NCBI GenBank assembly: GCA_963727545.1 | Contig: CAVSGS010000011.1 | Location: 186,001 to 250,000 of the forward strand | Length of the DNA: 64,000 nt | Direction of reading: 5' to 3' | Source: Flexifilum sp963727545 | GTDB taxonomy: Bacteria; Chloroflexota; Anaerolineae; Aggregatilineales; Phototrophicaceae | Part shown: positions 61,182 to 64,000 of the stretch, one piece after another | Layout: each line of letters begins with the position of its first letter | Position numbering within the stretch: position 1 is the first letter of the stretch | Program-made: the position numbers and the translations under genes | Notes under the pieces: model-generated | What the model was told of the DNA's origin: nothing | Databases searched by the model: none | Seen by the model: only the letters and a program-made list of their open reading frames with translations

Positions 61182-62300
61182 ATGAGTTATTCGATTGACG
61201 ATACGCAGCCCCGGTCGCCGTTCGGCGACGACCCGGCGAACTTGAAACCGACCATCAACCCGGACGACGAAGGTCCGCGCCGGGGCGGATGTTTGCTCCC
61301 CGGCGTGATCGGCGCGATGCTGCTGCTGGTCGCCGTCGCCATCGTCGCGCTGGCGGGCGCCGCCGGCTGGACTTCCGGTCAGCGCGAGGCGGGCATCCAC
61401 GCGACCGCCACCCAAAACGCAGCGATCGACGAGCAGGTGCAGCGCATCCCCGACGACGTTGAGAGCGGCAACACCGTACTGCTCGACGCGCGCGTGCGCT
61501 GGCTGGCGACCCAGACGCCGGGAATCGCCGGAGTAGACGGCTACATGATGACGGCGACAGCGCTCTACTTCAACACGCTGCCGACGGCGACGCCAACGCC
61601 CTCGCCGACCGTGGACAGCCTGAACGCCGCCCCGGAAGCGACTGAAGACATCGTGATCACGCCGTCGAGCGGGGGCGGCTACGACCTCGCCTCGATCCTC
61701 GCGCAAGCGCAGAGCGCCGCCGCCTCGAGCCAGTGGAAAGATGCCGCCGACCTGCTCGACGTGGTCATCGGCGCCGACCCGAACTTCGAACGCACGACCG
61801 TGCGCACGCTGATGCAGCAGGTGCTCACCGCCTACGCCCGCGAACTCTACAACGCCAACCAACCGGCGCAGGCGAATTTCGTCGTCGATCAAGCCGAGCA
61901 GTACGGTCCACTCGCCGAAGGGCTGGAATATGAGCGTTACGCCGCCTCGCTTTACCTCAAGGCGAGCGCAGCCGTCGGCACCGGCAGCCCGGTGGCGATT
62001 CAAGCGCTGCAAGAGGTGATCAACCTCGGTCCCGGTCGCTATTACGATCAGGCGCAGCAGCAGTTGTACAATCTCTACGTGACGCGCGGCGACGCTTACA
62101 TGGCTCAGGGCGATAGCTGCACGGCAGTTTACCAGTACCAGAATGCGATCAATTTGTTTGCCAGCGGCGTCGCCAACGGCAAACGATCGGCAGCGCAGTC
62201 GGCGTGCGCCAACGCCACGCCGACGACCGATCCGAACCTTGTCATCCCATCCGACGGCTCAGTTGCGCCGGTGGGGGTGGTCCAGCCGCCGGGAGGTTGA
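61182..62300 (+). CDS. Membrane-anchored TPR-like protein
   Basis: 372 residues from ATG 61182. A membrane helix (PGVIGAMLLLVAVAIVALAGAAGW) follows a proline-rich cytoplasmic start (MSYSIDDTQPRSPFGDDPA). The outside part contains a Thr/Pro linker (TPTPSPTVDSLNAAPEATED) and TPR-like helices (LASILAQAQSAAASSQWKDAADLLDVVIGADPNF, QAQQQLYNLYVTRGDAYMAQGDSCTAVYQYQNAINLF). It ends in a Pro/Ser tail. It is probably a protein-protein interaction module in the envelope. A TATAAT near 61143 is its likely -10. Its stop is followed within 3 bp by a structured RNA region. Confidence 0.75.
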   Translation: MSYSIDDTQPRSPFGDDPANLKPTINPDDEGPRRGGCLLPGVIGAMLLLVAVAIVALAGAAGWTSGQREAGIHATATQNAAIDEQVQRIPDDVESGNTVLLDARVRWLATQTPGIAGVDGYMMTATALYFNTLPTATPTPSPTVDSLNAAPEATEDIVITPSSGGGYDLASILAQAQSAAASSQWKDAADLLDVVIGADPNFERTTVRTLMQQVLTAYARELYNANQPAQANFVVDQAEQYGPLAEGLEYERYAASLYLKASAAVGTGSPVAIQALQEVINLGPGRYYDQAQQQLYNLYVTRGDAYMAQGDSCTAVYQYQNAINLFASGVANGKRSAAQSACANATPTTDPNLVIPSDGSVAPVGVVQPPGG

Positions 62301-62302
62301 CC

Positions 62303-62538
62303 CTAGAGGGAGCAAAAAAGGGTTCTCATATGGTGCTCATGATGGGTTAATTCCCATTTCAGCCGCCAATCCTAGTCTTTAAGCGTAACGAGCCTGACGG
62401 TAGGTTTTCAAACCTAAGTGATCAGAGTCGTATTGGTAGTGTCAGGTTCGCTGGGCTAGGGTCATGTAAAACCCTTTGGTATGCCCTTCCCTCTAGTCGC
62501 CCGGTGTGTCCCCCCTCACACCGGGCGACTCCGCTTTT
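62303..62538 (+). ncRNA. Structured RNA element (novel leader or small RNA candidate)
   Basis: A closed fold is readable. P1 CTAGAGGGA (62303-62311) pairs with TCCCTCTAG (62488-62496). P2 AAAGGGTT (62317-62324) pairs with AACCCTTT (62470-62477). A side hairpin ATGGG/TTAATT/CCCAT lies at 62342-62357. P3 CCTAG (62371-62375) pairs with CTAGG (62456-62460). P4 AACGAGCCTGAC (62387-62398) pairs with GTCAGGTTCGCT (62441-62452). An inner hairpin TAGGTT/TTCA/AACCTA lies at 62401-62416. A strong terminator follows. No known family was recognised; the overall layout recalls 6S RNA but no 6S sequence motif is seen. No promoter is obvious directly upstream, so it may be a processed or 5' leader RNA. Confidence 0.6.
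62495..62536 (+). terminator. Terminator of the structured RNA, before MaoC
   Basis: AGTCGCCCGGTGTG / TCCCCCCT / CACACCGGGCGACT: a 14-bp perfect stem followed by CCGCTTTT. Its left arm overlaps the P1 helix by two bases. It ends 15 bp before the MaoC ATG. Confidence 0.8.
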
Positions 62539-62550
62539 AGGCACAAACTC

Positions 62551-63007
62551 ATGCCCGGAAAATACTACGAAGACCTTGAACCCGGTCAAACCATCCGCCA
62601 TCGCGCTCGGACGCACGATCAGCGAAGCCGACAACGTCCTGTTTTGCAGCCTGACCATGAACACACAGCCGCTCCACCTGAACGAAGTCTACGCCGCACA
62701 GACCGAGTTCGGGCAGCGGATCGTCAATGGCTTGCTGACGCTCAGCCTCGTGATCGGCATCAGCGTTAACGACCTGACCGACGGGACGATCGTCGCCAAC
62801 CTCGGTTACGAGAACGTCAAGCACCCTAAGCCGGTCTTTCACGGCGACACGATCACCGTCGAGACGACCGTCGTCGCCAAGCGTGAGAGTAAATCGCGCC
62901 CGAACTGCGGGATCGTCACACTGACGCACGTCGGGCGCAATCAGCACGGCGACGTGGTGGTTGAGGTCACGCGCTCGGCGCTGTTCTTGAAACGACCGAA
63001 TGTTTGA
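62551..63007 (+). CDS. MaoC-like dehydratase (frameshifted)
   Basis: ATG 62551 reads MPGKYYEDLEPGQTIRH. Near 62600 one base is lost or gained, then GRTISEADNVLFCSLTMNTQPLHLNEVYAAQTEFGQRIVNGLLTLSLVIGISVNDLTDGTIVANLGYENVKHPKPVFHGDTITVETTVVAKRES. The hot-dog motif with the hydratase Asp/His region is ISEADN...LHLNEVYA, the MaoC signature. The family hydrates enoyl-CoA or dehydrates 3-hydroxyacyl-CoA; the closest relatives are used in mesaconyl-CoA or beta-oxidation-like steps. Its exact CoA substrate is unknown. It is alone downstream of the structured RNA. Confidence 0.85.
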
Positions 63008-63356
63008 ACCACAAAGATCACAAAGGGTGTGCTTTGGTACGCCTAGAGGTCAGCTAGAATTTCCAAATTCACGCGAGGTAGGGGCGCAGCGCGCTGCGCC
63101 CCATAGACACCAAGTTAAGGCAGTTCTATTCGCCCCTCTCCCCGACCCCTCTCCCACGCAGGCGGGGAGAGGGGCGAATCGTTGCCGACCACGTCGTGTT
63201 TTTGTTCGCGCCCTTCCCTGAAGTCGGGGAAGGGAGGCGACCGAAGGTCGCGGGGATGGGGTGAAAAAGGCATTCATTTTCTTAAGTTGGTGCATATAGG
63301 GCGCAGTGCGCTGCGCCCCTACCAGAACTTTGTGCTCTTTGTGAACTTTGTGGTTC
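63006..63356. repeat. 351-bp element with GAACCACAAAG ends nesting a GTAGGGGCG element
   Basis: GAACCACAAAGATCACAAAG and the complement of CTTTGTGAACTTTGTGGTTC are inverted ends. Inside lie palindromes at 63078-63103 and 63297-63322 with CATAGACACCAAGTTAAGG and CTTAAGTTGGTGCATA, the same frame as the element at 31722-31998. It fills the 379-bp gap before the last gene. No coding frame is supported. Confidence 0.75.
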
Positions 63357-63386
63357 AGTTTGTTTTTCTCAAAGGGATTCCAACGC

Positions 63387-64000
63387 GTGAACCCGATCCA
63401 CGAACTACCCGCCGATTACGAAGAAGTCCGCTACGTCCTGCTGACCGAGGAGAAGCTGCTCCTGCGGCTCAACCTGTACGCCGTGATCCCGACGGTGCTG
63501 TCGATCCTGTTGATGGCGTGGTGGTGGACCGTCGCCTCGGCGGGGCGCGATGCGAGCGGTGAGACCGGGATCGTCTGGTGGATCGCCCTGATCCTGATCA
63601 TCGTGACCGTGCTGCCGTTCCACGAACTGATTCACGGCATCACCATCACCCTGCTAGGGCATCACGCCAGCTATGGGGCGAAGCTCTCCAAAGGCGTGCT
63701 CTACGCCACCGCCGAAAACGCACTGTTCCGGCGGGACGAATACTTGGCGGTCGCGCTGGCGCCGCTGATCGTGATCACGCTGCTGGCAATGGGCTTGATG
63801 CTGGTGCTCAGTCAGGGATGGGCGTATTACGCCGCGATCGCGGTGATGATCAACGCGGGCGGGGCGATTGGCGATTTGTGGGCGGCGGGAGTTGTCGCTC
63901 GCTATCCGGCGACCGCGCTCATCCGCGACGAAGCCGACGGCTTCCGCGTCTTTGCGTCGGTGGGCTTCGTCGCCCGCGCGGGCGATCTGCCGGGGACGGT
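63387..64000 (+). CDS. DUF3267 membrane metalloprotease-like protein, 3' end outside window
   Basis: GTG 63387 (AAAGGG upstream) starts NPIHELPADYEEVRYVLLTEEKLLLRLNLYAVIPTV. The first 204 residues are visible. A zinc-metalloprotease-like HELIHG lies in VLPFHELIHGITI near residue 80, followed by a cytoplasmic loop (GHHASYGAKLSKGVLYATAE) and more membrane helices (EYLAVALAPLIVITLLAMGLMLVL, AAIAVMINAGGAIGDLWAAGVV). DUF3267 proteins are short site-2-protease-like membrane proteins of unknown target. The window cuts the C-terminus. Confidence 0.85.
   Translation, partial: MNPIHELPADYEEVRYVLLTEEKLLLRLNLYAVIPTVLSILLMAWWWTVASAGRDASGETGIVWWIALILIIVTVLPFHELIHGITITLLGHHASYGAKLSKGVLYATAENALFRRDEYLAVALAPLIVITLLAMGLMLVLSQGWAYYAAIAVMINAGGAIGDLWAAGVVARYPATALIRDEADGFRVFASVGFVARAGDLPGT

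Noticed and set aside
62303..62538. Assignment of the structured RNA to 6S RNA, SRP RNA or tmRNA
   Set aside because: No conserved SRP loop (GGAAG/AGCA), no tRNA-like tmRNA ends, and no recognised 6S promoter-like bubble sequence. It was kept as an unassigned structured RNA.

Overview
The window is high-GC bacterial DNA with tightly packed genes on both strands. No taxonomic marker settles the identity. A fused transaldolase/phosphoglucose isomerase, a two-domain ALDH16-type dehydrogenase, MutS2, a DUF3467/translin-like operon, several large GT-C membrane glycosyltransferases and many GTAGGGGCG palindromes together suggest Chloroflexota (Anaerolineae or a relative). This is inference. At least fourteen genes, including gatB, rpiB and coaBC, carry one or more apparent indels. 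Because essential genes are hit, uncorrected long-read sequencing errors are a likelier cause than gene decay.

Layout. 0-2 kb: a nucleoside phosphorylase cut by the left edge, preceded by a SAM-I-like riboswitch and terminator, then two DUF1269-type proteins. 2-6 kb: two divergent GT-C glycosyltransferases. 6-10.5 kb: deoC, a hicBA toxin-antitoxin pair, a DUF4279 protein and an ALDH16-like enzyme with a repeat-derived linker. 10.5-14 kb: an exported protein, then a lower-GC cassette with a TIR-HEAT-DUF5655 protein and a DUF433/DUF5615 toxin-antitoxin pair. 14-18 kb: a third glycosyltransferase, a YacP-like NYN protein, an HTH/homing-endonuclease-like protein, tRNA-Pro(TGG) and tRNA-Gly(TCC). 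18-25.4 kb: a lipoprotein, a possible GTPase-associated protein, a methyltransferase, a small GTPase, a PyrK-like Fe-S protein, a GyrI-like protein, a broken SDR, a GNAT protein and an SH3 membrane protein. 25.4-31.6 kb: a pentose-phosphate cluster (tkt, rpiB, tal-pgi) interrupted by a colicin-D-like toxin/immunity pair. 32-38 kb: twin haem-copper-oxidase-like mini-proteins, a MOSC protein, an ECF sigma cluster with a receiver-roadblock protein, and an exported protein. 38-42 kb: an HNH pair, mutS2 and a VOC protein. 42-50 kb: a class B penicillin-binding protein, a SnoaL-like protein, a class IV aminotransferase without its expected lysine beside a sulfotransferase-like protein, a repeat-flanked esterase, and gatB. 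50-57 kb: ssb, an AHL-lactonase-like hydrolase, MarR, the DUF3467/translin/hydrolase operon, and rplJ-rplL with an L10 leader. 57-64 kb: coaBC, a MetF-like protein, a Uma2 nuclease, two membrane-anchored proteins, a strongly structured RNA region before a MaoC dehydratase, and a DUF3267 membrane protein cut by the right edge.

Functional themes are central carbon metabolism (deoC, tkt, rpiB, tal-pgi), cofactor and one-carbon metabolism (coaBC, metF-like), translation (gatB, rplJ, rplL, tRNAs), envelope construction (glycosyltransferases, PBP) and several toxin or conflict modules. The main candidates for undescribed biology are the TIR-HEAT-DUF5655 cassette, the free-standing colicin-D-like pair, the GTPase neighbourhood, the lysine-less aminotransferase, and the structured RNA at 62303-62538.
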